Shown piece after piece: positions 1-6,234 of a stretch of DNA of 6,251 nt (position 1 is the first letter of the stretch; every line of letters starts with the position of its first letter). Source of the DNA: Gammaproteobacteria bacterium (lineage in GTDB: Bacteria > Pseudomonadota > Gammaproteobacteria > Steroidobacterales > Steroidobacteraceae); contig JASHYG010000327.1 in assembly GCA_030043215.1 (NCBI GenBank), positions 1 to 6,251 on the forward strand, read 5' to 3'. The notes beneath the pieces are model-generated. The model ran no database searches. It saw only the letters and a list, made by a program, of their open reading frames with translations, and was not told the origin of the DNA. Position numbers and translations under genes: made by a program.

Positions 1-395
1 GCGTAGCTCACATTGTTGAGGTCCTCCGAGGTGCAGCCGAAGTGCACGAGCTCGAGGGTCTCGGCGCTGGCGCCCGCCTCGGCAAGCCGCTCGCGGACGT
101 AGTACTCGACGGCTTTCACGTCGTGGTTGATGCGCTCCTCGATCCGCTTGACCTCGGGGCCGGCGCCTGCGGGCGGCTCGCGGGCGAGCTCCACGGCACA
201 CTGGCGCACCGCCGGAGAGAGGCTCGAGCCGGCGAGCTGCGGGACCGAGGCGGTGAGCAGGAGCAGCCACTGCGCCTCGATGCGGATGCGCTCCCGGATG
301 AGCCCGGCCTCCGAGAGCAGCTCGCGCAGGGGCTGCGTCGCGGCCCGATAGCGGCCATCGACGGGGGAGAGTGCGTCGGTCGGGCTGGTGGACAT
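1..395 (-). CDS. purB: Adenylosuccinate lyase, N-terminal part (runs off left edge)
   Basis: This is the first 131 codons of adenylosuccinate lyase, a cytoplasmic enzyme that removes fumarate from SAICAR and from adenylosuccinate in purine synthesis. Read on the minus strand from the ATG at 395, the protein begins MSTSPTDALSPVDGRY. It continues with IEERINHDVKAVEYY (about residues 85-99) and HFGCTSEDLNN (about 118-128). These match the E. coli-type PurB landmarks SPVDGRY, NHDVKAVEY and CTSEDINN in order and spacing. The start leaves nine residues before SPVDGRY, as in E. coli PurB. An in-frame ATG 13 codons upstream (434) would add a tail that matches nothing I know in the family. No clear Shine-Dalgarno sequence precedes the chosen ATG. 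The C-terminal two thirds, including the GSS signature loop, lie outside the window. The gene is divergent from fumC, a member of the same superfamily. Confidence 0.95.
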   Translation of the reverse strand, partial: MSTSPTDALSPVDGRYRAATQPLRELLSEAGLIRERIRIEAQWLLLLTASVPQLAGSSLSPAVRQCAVELAREPPAGAGPEVKRIEERINHDVKAVEYYVRERLAEAGASAETLELVHFGCTSEDLNNVSY

Positions 396-494
396 GCCTG
401 GCGCGGGTGTTGAGGTGCTACGATTCCCGATCATACCGCATACGATCGCCGCCACGCCGGGGCTCCGGCGCAGCGGCGAATGAGGGAGCCGGCG
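396..494. promoter_or_regulatory. Divergent purB/fumC promoter region
   Basis: This 99-bp spacer separates the divergent start codons of purB and fumC, so it should hold both promoters. The best purB -10 candidate is TATGAT on the minus strand (435 to 430), a 5/6 match to TATAAT about 35 bases from the ATG. TACGAT at 441-446 could be a fumC -10, but neither candidate has a convincing -35 hexamer at normal spacing. The same hexamer type, TAYGAT, occurs three times at 419-424 (+), 430-435 (-) and 441-446 (+), with centres exactly 11 bp apart. The stretch 428-448 is an imperfect palindrome, with CGATC and TA mirrored on both sides. I do not recognise a known operator here, and no PurR-type site was seen. 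Confidence 0.5.
482..488 (+). promoter_or_regulatory. fumC ribosome binding site
   Basis: GAGGGAG lies six bases upstream of the ATG at 495. It decides the fumC start in favour of 495. The in-frame ATG at 480 lies before this site and has no purine-rich element of its own. Confidence 0.6.
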
Positions 495-1898
495 ATGAGG
501 AAAGGGCACAGAATCGAACGCGACAGCATGGGGGAGCTCGAGGTGCCGGCGGACGCCCTGTGGGGCGCGCAGACCCAGCGGGCGGTCGAGAACTTCCCGG
601 TGAGCGGCCGCCGTATGCCGCGGGCGTTCATCCGCGCGCTGGGACTCATCAAACAGGCCGCGGCGGCGGCGAACGCGAGGCTCGGGCTCCTCGCCGAGCC
701 CCTGGCGCAGGCGATCGGCTCCGCGGCCGCCGAGGTGGCGGAAGGCCGGCATGATGCCGAGTTCCCCATCGATGTGTTCCAGACCGGATCGGGCACCAGC
801 ACGAACATGAACGCGAACGAGGTCATCGCGCACCTCGCCGCTCGCCGCCTCGGGCGCGAGGTGCATCCGAACGATCACGTGAACCTCGGCCAGAGCAGCA
901 ACGATGTGATTCCCACGGCGATCCAGGTGAGCGCGGCGCTCCTGGTGCACGGGGAGCTGCTGCCGGCGCTCGAGCATGCGTGCGACGTGCTGCGGGCGAA
1001 GGAGCAGGAGGTCGGCTCCGTCGTGAAGACCGGCCGCACCCATCTGATGGATGCGATGCCGGTGACCTTCGGCCAGGAGCTCTCGGCCTGGCGCACCCAG
1101 CTCGAGAACGGCGATGCGCGCCTGCGGGGCGTCGAGCCACGGCTGCTCGCGCTCGCGCAGGGAGGCACGGCCGTCGGCACGGGCATCAACGCCCATCCGA
1201 GCTTCGGCAAGACCTTCTGCGGCGCGCTCTCCGAGCTCACGGGTATCGCCTTTCACCCGAGCCGCAACTACTTCGAGTCCCTCTCCTGCCAGGATGCGGC
1301 CGTCGAGCTCTCCGGACAGCTCAAGGTCGTCGCGGTGAGCCTCATCAAGATCGCGAACGATCTGCGCTGGATGAACAGCGGACCCCTGGCGGGGCTCGGG
1401 GAGATCTCCCTGCCCGCGCTGCAGCCCGGCAGCAGCATCATGCCGGGGAAGGTCAATCCGGTGATCCCGGAGGCGGCCGTGATGGTTGCCGCGGAGGTGA
1501 TCGGCAACGACGCGGCGATCACCGTCGCAGGACAGTCCGGGAACTTCGAGTTGAACGTCATGCTGCCGGTCATCGCCTACAACCTCCTCGAGAGCATCCG
1601 CCTGCTCTCGAATGTGCTGCGCCTGCTCGCGGACCGCGCCATCGCGGGCTTCACGGTCCACCCGGCACGCATCGCGGAAGCGCTCGAGCGCAATCCGATC
1701 CTGGTGACAGCGCTCAACCCGGTGATCGGGTACGAGCAAGGCGCCGCCATCGCAAAGAAGGCCTACGCGGAGGGTCGCCCGATCCGCGAGGTCGCCGAGC
1801 AGATGACCGACCTGCCGCGTGGGGAACTCGAGCGCCTGCTCGATCCGGCCGAGCTCACGCGCGGCGGCATCAAGGGCGGCGGGAGCGGGGGTGGGTGA
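495..1898 (+). CDS. fumC: Fumarate hydratase, class II
   Basis: This is class II fumarase, the iron-independent, oxygen-stable homotetramer that interconverts fumarate and L-malate in the TCA cycle. The 467-residue protein is full length for the family. Visible landmarks in order are GSGTSTNMN (98-106), GQSSNDV (132-138), GRTHLMDA (180-187, with the active-site-region histidine at 183), GTAVGTG (224-230) and the superfamily signature GSSIMPGKVNP (312-322), whose serine pair sits in the catalytic loop. SSND, the histidine loop and the signature come from different subunits to form each active site in known structures. The start at 495 is chosen because GAGGGAG precedes it; an in-frame ATG five codons upstream is less likely. 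The C-terminus ends in an unusual glycine-rich tail, GGIKGGGSGGG. The stop overlaps the nudL GTG start. Aspartase and argininosuccinate lyase share the fold, but the whole motif set fits fumarase best. Confidence 0.96.
   Translation: MRKGHRIERDSMGELEVPADALWGAQTQRAVENFPVSGRRMPRAFIRALGLIKQAAAAANARLGLLAEPLAQAIGSAAAEVAEGRHDAEFPIDVFQTGSGTSTNMNANEVIAHLAARRLGREVHPNDHVNLGQSSNDVIPTAIQVSAALLVHGELLPALEHACDVLRAKEQEVGSVVKTGRTHLMDAMPVTFGQELSAWRTQLENGDARLRGVEPRLLALAQGGTAVGTGINAHPSFGKTFCGALSELTGIAFHPSRNYFESLSCQDAAVELSGQLKVVAVSLIKIANDLRWMNSGPLAGLGEISLPALQPGSSIMPGKVNPVIPEAAVMVAAEVIGNDAAITVAGQSGNFELNVMLPVIAYNLLESIRLLSNVLRLLADRAIAGFTVHPARIAEALERNPILVTALNPVIGYEQGAAIAKKAYAEGRPIREVAEQMTDLPRGELERLLDPAELTRGGIKGGGSGGG
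1874..1895 (+). promoter_or_regulatory. Candidate G-quadruplex motif at the fumC/nudL junction
   Basis: Four G-runs of three or more bases lie at 1874-1876, 1881-1883, 1887-1891 and 1893-1895, with loops of 4, 3 and 1 bases. This fits the usual G3+N1-7 quadruplex pattern on the coding strand, and so in the mRNA. The motif encodes the glycine tail of FumC and contains the GGGAG that should serve as the nudL Shine-Dalgarno sequence. Its last G is the first base of the nudL GTG codon. Folding is not shown; G-runs are easier to find by chance in such G+C-rich DNA. Confidence 0.4.
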
Positions 1899-2548
1899 GC
1901 AAGTGGAGCCGTCGGATCCGCGAGCGTCTCGCGGGGAGCCGCCCGCAGCACGACCCCGCGGAGTGGCGCATTCCGGGCCTCACGGCGGCGGAGAGCCGCA
2001 AGTATCGCGAGTTCTTTCCCGTCGATCCGCTCCCCGCGGCCGTGCTCATCCCCATCATCGAGCGCGAGCCGGAGCCGACGGTGCTGCTCACGCAGCGGGC
2101 GACGCAGCTGCGCAACCACCCGGGTCAGATCAGCTTTCCCGGCGGCCGGCTCGATCAGGAGGACGGGAGTCCCCAGGCGGCGGCGTTGCGCGAGGCGCGG
2201 GAGGAGATCGGCCTCGATCCCGCGCTCGTCGAGGTCGTGGGCTACTTGCCCGATCACATCGTCATCAGCGGGTTTCGCGTGACGCCGGTCGTCGGGTTCG
2301 TGCAGCCGGGGTTCCGGATGCTGCTGCAGAGGCAGGAGGTTGAGGACACGTTCGAGGTGCCCCTCGCGTACCTCTTCGAGCCCGCGAACCACCGGACGCG
2401 CCGCCGCAGGTTCGGGTTCGGAAGCGGAGAGACCGAGGTGGAGCTGTACGACATTCCCTACGGGGACCGCAACATCTGGGGAGCGACCGCAGGCATGCTG
2501 ATGACACTCTACCGGCTCTGTGCCCTCGGGCCGGAGGCTCCGACGTGA
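1895..2548 (+). CDS. nudL: CoA pyrophosphatase-type Nudix hydrolase
   Basis: This 217-residue Nudix hydrolase is of the NudL/YeaB (CoA pyrophosphatase) type, which cleaves CoA and its derivatives to 3',5'-ADP and phosphopantetheine using Mg or Mn. The CoA-family motif is clear at residues 64-84: LLTQR, then LRNHPGQISFPGG. It is followed by the Nudix helix REAREEIGL (99-107), which supplies the metal-binding glutamates. The first glutamate of the classic Nudix box falls on Asp90 and there is one extra residue before the helix. I recall the same spacing in E. coli NudL. SGFRVTPVVG (125-134) and WGATAGM (195-201) are further NudL-like stretches. Start: GTG at 1895, overlapping the fumC stop as GTGA, with GGGAG about nine bases upstream. 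The open frame extends further left inside fumC, but only as a frame shadow, and there is no in-frame ATG until about residue 142. The substrate is inferred from family motifs. Confidence 0.9.
   Translation: MSKWSRRIRERLAGSRPQHDPAEWRIPGLTAAESRKYREFFPVDPLPAAVLIPIIEREPEPTVLLTQRATQLRNHPGQISFPGGRLDQEDGSPQAAALREAREEIGLDPALVEVVGYLPDHIVISGFRVTPVVGFVQPGFRMLLQRQEVEDTFEVPLAYLFEPANHRTRRRRFGFGSGETEVELYDIPYGDRNIWGATAGMLMTLYRLCALGPEAPT
2533..2537 (+). promoter_or_regulatory. mazG ribosome binding site
   Basis: GGAGG lies seven bases before the GTG at 2545, inside the last codons of nudL. It supports the GTG start and the GTGA overlap as the real junction. Confidence 0.65.
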
Positions 2549-3426
2549 CGGCGCCGTCGCAACCGCTCGCGGCGCTGCTCGAAGTGATGGCGCGCCTGCG
2601 CGATCCGGAGCACGGCTGTCCATGGGACCTCGCTCAGACGTTCGCAACCATCGCGCCGTACACGCTCGAGGAGGCCTACGAGGTTGCGGATGCGATCGAG
2701 AGCGGCGAGCCCGATCGGTTGCAGGACGAGCTCGGGGATTTGCTGTTCCAGGTGGTCTTTCATGCGCGTCTCGCCGAGGAGCGCGGCTGGTTCGACTTCG
2801 GGGACGTGGCCCGCACCGTCGGTGACAAGCTCGTCAGCCGCCATCCGCACGTGTTCTCGGAGCCACGCTCTTCGACCGATCACGCGGCGCTCTCCCGGCA
2901 GTGGGAGGAGCACAAGGCTCACGAGCGCGCGGCGGCGGCAAGTGGACGAGGCGAGGAGGGCCCGTCCGCCCTCGCGGGCGTCGCGCGCGCTCTGCCCGCG
3001 CTCACGCGCTCCGTCAAGCTCGGCAAGCGCGCGAGCCGCGTGGGCTTCGACTGGACCGTCGCGTGGGAGGTGCGCGAGAAAGTCATGGAGGAGCTGGGCG
3101 AGCTCGACGCGGCCATCCGTGCCGAGCAGCAGGGAAGCGCCGGCCTCGTGGGCGTATCGGCTGCTCAGCCGCTCGACGAGGCGCCCCGCCCGGGCCCGGA
3201 CCCCCGTGTCGTCGAGGAGCTCGGCGATTTGCTCTTTGCCGTCGCGAACTGGGCGCGCCACCTGCGAGCGGATCCCGAGGCAGCGCTCCGCGCCGCCAAT
3301 GCGAAGTTCGAGCGGCGCTTCGCCTGCATGGAGCGCAAGGCGCGCGAGCGCGGGCTCGCGCTCACGGCGCTGTCGCCCGCGCAGTGGGATGCGCTATGGC
3401 GGGAGTCGAAGAGCGCGGAAGGTTGA
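2545..3426 (+). CDS. mazG: Nucleoside triphosphate pyrophosphohydrolase MazG
   Basis: MazG hydrolyses nucleoside triphosphates to monophosphates and pyrophosphate, and in E. coli it also influences (p)ppGpp levels. The 293-residue protein has the two tandem all-alpha MazG domains. In the N-terminal domain, residues 24-27 are GCPW, EE42-43 and E46 form the EExxE part, and E62/D65 form the ExxD part. A HPHVF stretch follows at 100-104. The C-terminal domain has KLGKRASRVGFDW (158-170), EE182-183 with E186, then E225/D228 in EELGDLLFAV, and KFERRF (254-259). E. coli MazG is about 263 residues. The extra length here is largely a Ala/Gly/Pro-rich segment (about 194-221) between the two halves of the C-terminal metal motif. 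Start: GTG at 2545, overlapping the nudL stop as GTGA, with GGAGG upstream. It is the last gene of the fumC-nudL-mazG operon. Confidence 0.95.
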   Translation: MTAPSQPLAALLEVMARLRDPEHGCPWDLAQTFATIAPYTLEEAYEVADAIESGEPDRLQDELGDLLFQVVFHARLAEERGWFDFGDVARTVGDKLVSRHPHVFSEPRSSTDHAALSRQWEEHKAHERAAAASGRGEEGPSALAGVARALPALTRSVKLGKRASRVGFDWTVAWEVREKVMEELGELDAAIRAEQQGSAGLVGVSAAQPLDEAPRPGPDPRVVEELGDLLFAVANWARHLRADPEAALRAANAKFERRFACMERKARERGLALTALSPAQWDALWRESKSAEG

Positions 3427-3435
3427 GCGTGCGCC

Positions 3436-3464
3436 GGCGGCTCGAGCCGGCCGCTCGAGCCGTC
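3436..3464 (+). terminator. Strong hairpin after mazG, possible terminator
   Basis: CGGCTCGAGC at 3438-3447 and GCTCGAGCCG at 3453-3462 form a perfect 10-bp stem around a 5-base loop, CGGCC. A G-T wobble and one more G-C pair extend it outward. It begins about 10 bases after the mazG stop. No T-run follows, so it is not a textbook intrinsic terminator; U-less hairpins are reported in G+C-rich bacteria. Each arm also contains the palindrome CTCGAG, so the element can equally be read as two direct copies of GCTCGAGCCG 13 bp apart. It could therefore be a protein-binding site upstream of the DAHP synthase gene. Confidence 0.35.
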
Positions 3465-3477
3465 CGTAGCCCATCCG

Positions 3478-3486
3478 TGCTAGGCT
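3478..3486 (+). promoter_or_regulatory. Candidate extended -10 promoter for the DAHP synthase gene
   Basis: TGC followed by TAGGCT (3481-3486) reads as an extended -10 element (TGnTAnnnT type). It lies 32 bases before the ATG at 3518, giving a leader of roughly 25 bases. No good -35 hexamer is visible 17 bases upstream, where the right arm of the hairpin lies; extended -10 promoters can work without one. The call is based on pattern and position only. Confidence 0.35.
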
Positions 3487-3517
3487 CCCCTCGAGGCCCC
3501 GATTCCCTCTGCAATCC

Positions 3518-4888
3518 ATGCGCAGCCCAGACACCTCCACCTCCTGGCATCCGGCGAGCTGGCAGTCGAAGCCCGCTCAGCAGCAGCCGCGCTACGAGGA
3601 TCCCGCGGCCGTCGAGCGCATCGTCGCCGAGCTCTCGCGGCTTCCCCCGATCGTGGTGTCGTGGGAAGTCGACGCGCTGCGCGAACGGTTGGCGGCGGTG
3701 CAGCGCGGCCAGGCGTTCGTGCTTCAGGGCGGGGACTGCGCGGAGACCTTCGCGGAGTGCGAATCGGATCAGATCGCGAAGAAGCTCAAGATCCTGCTGC
3801 AGATGAGCCTCGTACTGCTGCACGGACTCAAGAAGCCCATCGTGCGCGTGGGCCGCATGGCCGGGCAGTACGCGAAGCCGCGCTCGGCCGATACCGAGAC
3901 CCGCCACGGCATCTCCCTGCCGAGCTACCGGGGCGATCTGGTCAATCGTCCGGAGTTCACGCCTGAGGCGCGCGCCGCCGACCCCAATCTATTGCTGCGC
4001 GGCTACGAGCGGGCGGCGCTGACGCTCAACTTCGTGCGCGCCCTGGTCGATGGAGGATTCGCCGATCTGCACCACCCGGAGTACTGGGACCTCGGGTTCG
4101 TCAAGCACTCGCCCCTGAAGGACGCCTTCCGCAGCATGGCGGAATCGATCGCCGACGCGCTCGATTTCTTCGAGGGGATCAACGGGCGGCCGGTGCACGA
4201 GACCACGCATGCGAGCTTCTACGCGAGCCACGAGGGCCTGCTGCTGCTCTACGAGCAGGCACAGACCCGGTTCATTCCGCGCCAGCAGCGCTGGTACAAC
4301 CTCTCGACGCACATGCCCTGGATCGGCATGCGCACGGCGCAGCTCGACGGAGCGCACGTCGAGTACTTCCGCGGCATCAGCAACCCGGTGGCGGTGAAGG
4401 TCGGCTCCGGCATGGATGCGGCCTGGGCGCAGGGCCTCGTTGCCACCCTGAATCCTCAGAGCCTGCCCGGCCGTCTCACCTTCATCCACCGCTTCGGAGT
4501 GAAGGACATCGAGAAGCGCCTCCCGCCCCTCATCGAGGCCGTTCGCCAGACCGGCGAGACGGTGATCTGGGTCTGCGACCCGATGCACGGCAACACCGAG
4601 ACGACCACCGACGGCATCAAGACCCGCCGCTTCGAGAACATCTTGAAGGAGATCGAGCTCGCCTTCCGCATCCACGCGGAGCTGGGCTCGTACTTGGGCG
4701 GCGTGCACATCGAGCTCACCGGCGACGATGTGACGGAGTGCACCGGAGGCGCCCGCGGGCTCACGGATGCGGACCTGCAGCGGGCCTACCGCTCGAGCGT
4801 CGATCCGCGCCTCAACTACGAGCAGGCGCTCGAGCTCGCGCTGCTCATCGCCGAGCGCGCGCACGCCAAGCGGCGCCTCGGAGCCTGA
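3518..4888 (+). CDS. aroG: Class II 3-deoxy-D-arabino-heptulosonate 7-phosphate (DAHP) synthase
   Basis: This enzyme condenses PEP with erythrose 4-phosphate, the first step of the shikimate pathway to aromatic amino acids. The 456-residue protein is a class II (plant/Mycobacterium-like) DAHP synthase, unrelated in close sequence to E. coli AroF/G/H. It opens with the family's [16 protein letters not shown] stretch. The metal ligands known from M. tuberculosis AroG align here as C74 (QGGDCAE), H357 (DPMHGNT), E399 (HIELTGDD) and D429 (SSVDPRLN). The PEP/phosphate-contact residues align as R113 ([13 protein letters not shown]), K294 and R325 (IHRFG). The offset to the mycobacterial numbering is a steady 12-13 residues. 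The ATG at 3518 is chosen because it lies just before the conserved N-terminal stretch; no Shine-Dalgarno sequence precedes it. Allosteric behaviour cannot be read from the sequence. The symbol follows mycobacterial usage; such genes are also named aroF or aroA. icd follows after 17 bp. Confidence 0.95.
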   Translation: MRSPDTSTSWHPASWQSKPAQQQPRYEDPAAVERIVAELSRLPPIVVSWEVDALRERLAAVQRGQAFVLQGGDCAETFAECESDQIAKKLKILLQMSLVLLHGLKKPIVRVGRMAGQYAKPRSADTETRHGISLPSYRGDLVNRPEFTPEARAADPNLLLRGYERAALTLNFVRALVDGGFADLHHPEYWDLGFVKHSPLKDAFRSMAESIADALDFFEGINGRPVHETTHASFYASHEGLLLLYEQAQTRFIPRQQRWYNLSTHMPWIGMRTAQLDGAHVEYFRGISNPVAVKVGSGMDAAWAQGLVATLNPQSLPGRLTFIHRFGVKDIEKRLPPLIEAVRQTGETVIWVCDPMHGNTETTTDGIKTRRFENILKEIELAFRIHAELGSYLGGVHIELTGDDVTECTGGARGLTDADLQRAYRSSVDPRLNYEQALELALLIAERAHAKRRLGA

Positions 4889-4905
4889 CCGGACAGCGCA
4901 CCGCC

Positions 4906-6234
4906 GTGCATTACGACCGCATCGCAGTCCCCGCGGACGGCGCCAAGATCACCGTCAACACCGACGCGACCCTCGATGTGCCGGACCGTCCGATCATCCC
5001 CTTCATCGAGGGCGACGGCATCGGCATCGACGTGACGCCTGCCATGCTTCGAGTGGTCGATGCGGCGGTCGACAAGGCCTACGGCCGCCGCCGCAGTATT
5101 CGCTGGATGGAGGTCTGGGCCGGCGCCAAGGCGAACCGCCTGTACGGCGAGTGGCTGCCGGAGGAGACCCTCCAGGCGCTGCGTGACTTCACCGTATCCA
5201 TCAAGGGGCCGCTCGAGACACCGGTCGGCGAGGGCATCCGCTCGCTCAATGTCGCGGTGCGCCAGACGCTCGACCTGTACGCCTGCGTGCGTCCCATCCG
5301 ATATTTTCCGGGCGTCGTGAGTCCGATGCTCGATGCGAGCCTCACCGACATGGTCGTGTTCCGCGAGAACACCGAGGACATCTATGCCGGCATCGAATGG
5401 CCGACCGGCTCGCCGGAGGCGATGAAGCTCATTGCCTTCCTGCAGCGCGAGCTCGGGGTGACCGAGATCCGCTTCCCCGCGAGCTCGGGGCTCGGCGTGA
5501 AGCCGGTCTCGAAGGAAGGCAGCCAGCGCCTCGTTCGCAAGGCGATCCAGTACGCGATCGACAACGATCGGGTATCGGTGACGCTGGTGCACAAGGGCAA
5601 CATCATGAAGTACACGGAGGGCGCATTCCGCAACTGGGGCTACCAGCTCGCGCGGGAGGAGTTCGGCGCGCGCGAGATCGGCGCGGGCCCGTGGCTCAGC
5701 TTCAAGAACCCGCTCACGGGCGCGGACATCGTCGTGAAGGACGTGATTGCCGACAACTTCCTGCAGCAGGTGCTGATGCGGCCGGAGGAGTACGACGTGA
5801 TCGCGACGCTCAACCTCAACGGCGATTACATCTCCGATGCGCTCGCCGCCCAGGTCGGCGGCATCGGCATCGCGCCGGGCGGCAATATCGGCGACGGTCC
5901 CGCGGTGTTCGAGGCGACGCACGGCACGGCGCCGGGCTTTGCCGGCAAGGATCGTGTCAACCCCGGCTCGCTGATTCTCTCGGCGGAGATGATGCTGCGC
6001 TACCTCAAATGGACGGAGGCGGCCGACCTCATCGCGAAGGGCGTCACGCGGACCATCGCGAGCAAAGAGCTCACGTACGATCTGGCGCGCCTGCGTGAGG
6101 CCATTCGCGTCCCGAAGCGCGAGCTCGCCGCGCGGAAGAACGTGGAGGAAGCCCTGCAGCGCCTGATCCCCGGGGCGAAGCTCATGAGCTGCTCGGGGTT
6201 CGCGTCCGCTATCGTGCGGCACATGAATGATTGA
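4906..6234 (+). CDS. icd: Isocitrate dehydrogenase (probably NADP-dependent)
   Basis: This enzyme oxidatively decarboxylates isocitrate to 2-oxoglutarate in the TCA cycle. The 442-residue protein aligns with E. coli Icd (416 residues) almost without gaps until about residue 395, so numbering is shared. The substrate and metal residues are present: S113, N115, R119, R129, R153, Y160, K230, D283, D307 and D311. S113 is the serine phosphorylated by AceK in E. coli, so the same control is possible. In the coenzyme pocket H339, V351, Y391 and R395 match the NADP enzyme, but K344 and Y345 are replaced by Gly and Phe. About 26 extra residues (396-421) follow R395 before the usual [10 protein letters not shown] ending. 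Start: GTG at 4906 gives [15 protein letters not shown], the typical family N-terminus; only a weak GGA lies upstream. It sits 17 bp after the DAHP synthase stop and may be co-transcribed with it. Confidence 0.95.
   Translation: MHYDRIAVPADGAKITVNTDATLDVPDRPIIPFIEGDGIGIDVTPAMLRVVDAAVDKAYGRRRSIRWMEVWAGAKANRLYGEWLPEETLQALRDFTVSIKGPLETPVGEGIRSLNVAVRQTLDLYACVRPIRYFPGVVSPMLDASLTDMVVFRENTEDIYAGIEWPTGSPEAMKLIAFLQRELGVTEIRFPASSGLGVKPVSKEGSQRLVRKAIQYAIDNDRVSVTLVHKGNIMKYTEGAFRNWGYQLAREEFGAREIGAGPWLSFKNPLTGADIVVKDVIADNFLQQVLMRPEEYDVIATLNLNGDYISDALAAQVGGIGIAPGGNIGDGPAVFEATHGTAPGFAGKDRVNPGSLILSAEMMLRYLKWTEAADLIAKGVTRTIASKELTYDLARLREAIRVPKRELAARKNVEEALQRLIPGAKLMSCSGFASAIVRHMND

Noticed and set aside
221..233. 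13-mer GGCTCGAGCCGGC inside purB shared with the mazG-aroG hairpin (3439-3451)
   Set aside because: CTC GAG (Leu-Glu) codons make CTCGAG very common in this window, so a shared G+C-rich 13-mer is probably chance.
42..413. 123-codon plus-strand open frame at the left end
   Set aside because: It is antisense to the partial purB gene, whose conserved residues read clearly on the minus strand.
480..494. Earlier fumC start at ATG 480
   Set aside because: The ribosome binding site lies at 482-488, after this ATG and at proper spacing for ATG 495.
980..1894. Upstream open extension of the nudL frame inside fumC
   Set aside because: The translation is low-complexity Arg/Gly/Ala, characteristic of a +1 frame of a G+C-rich gene. 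The NudL-like protein begins at the GTG that overlaps the fumC stop.
1763..3261. Two long open frames (294 and 250 codons) antisense to nudL and mazG
   Set aside because: They are shadows in G+C-rich DNA. The sense frames carry catalytic motifs and ribosome binding sites; these do not.
3989..4864. 291-codon open frame antisense to the DAHP synthase gene
   Set aside because: It is a frame shadow of a complete conserved gene; its translation is Arg/Leu/Val-rich with no motif.
4816..6222. 468-codon open frame antisense to icd
   Set aside because: It mirrors the third-position G/C bias of icd, has no recognisable protein features and lies entirely within a well-conserved gene on the other strand.
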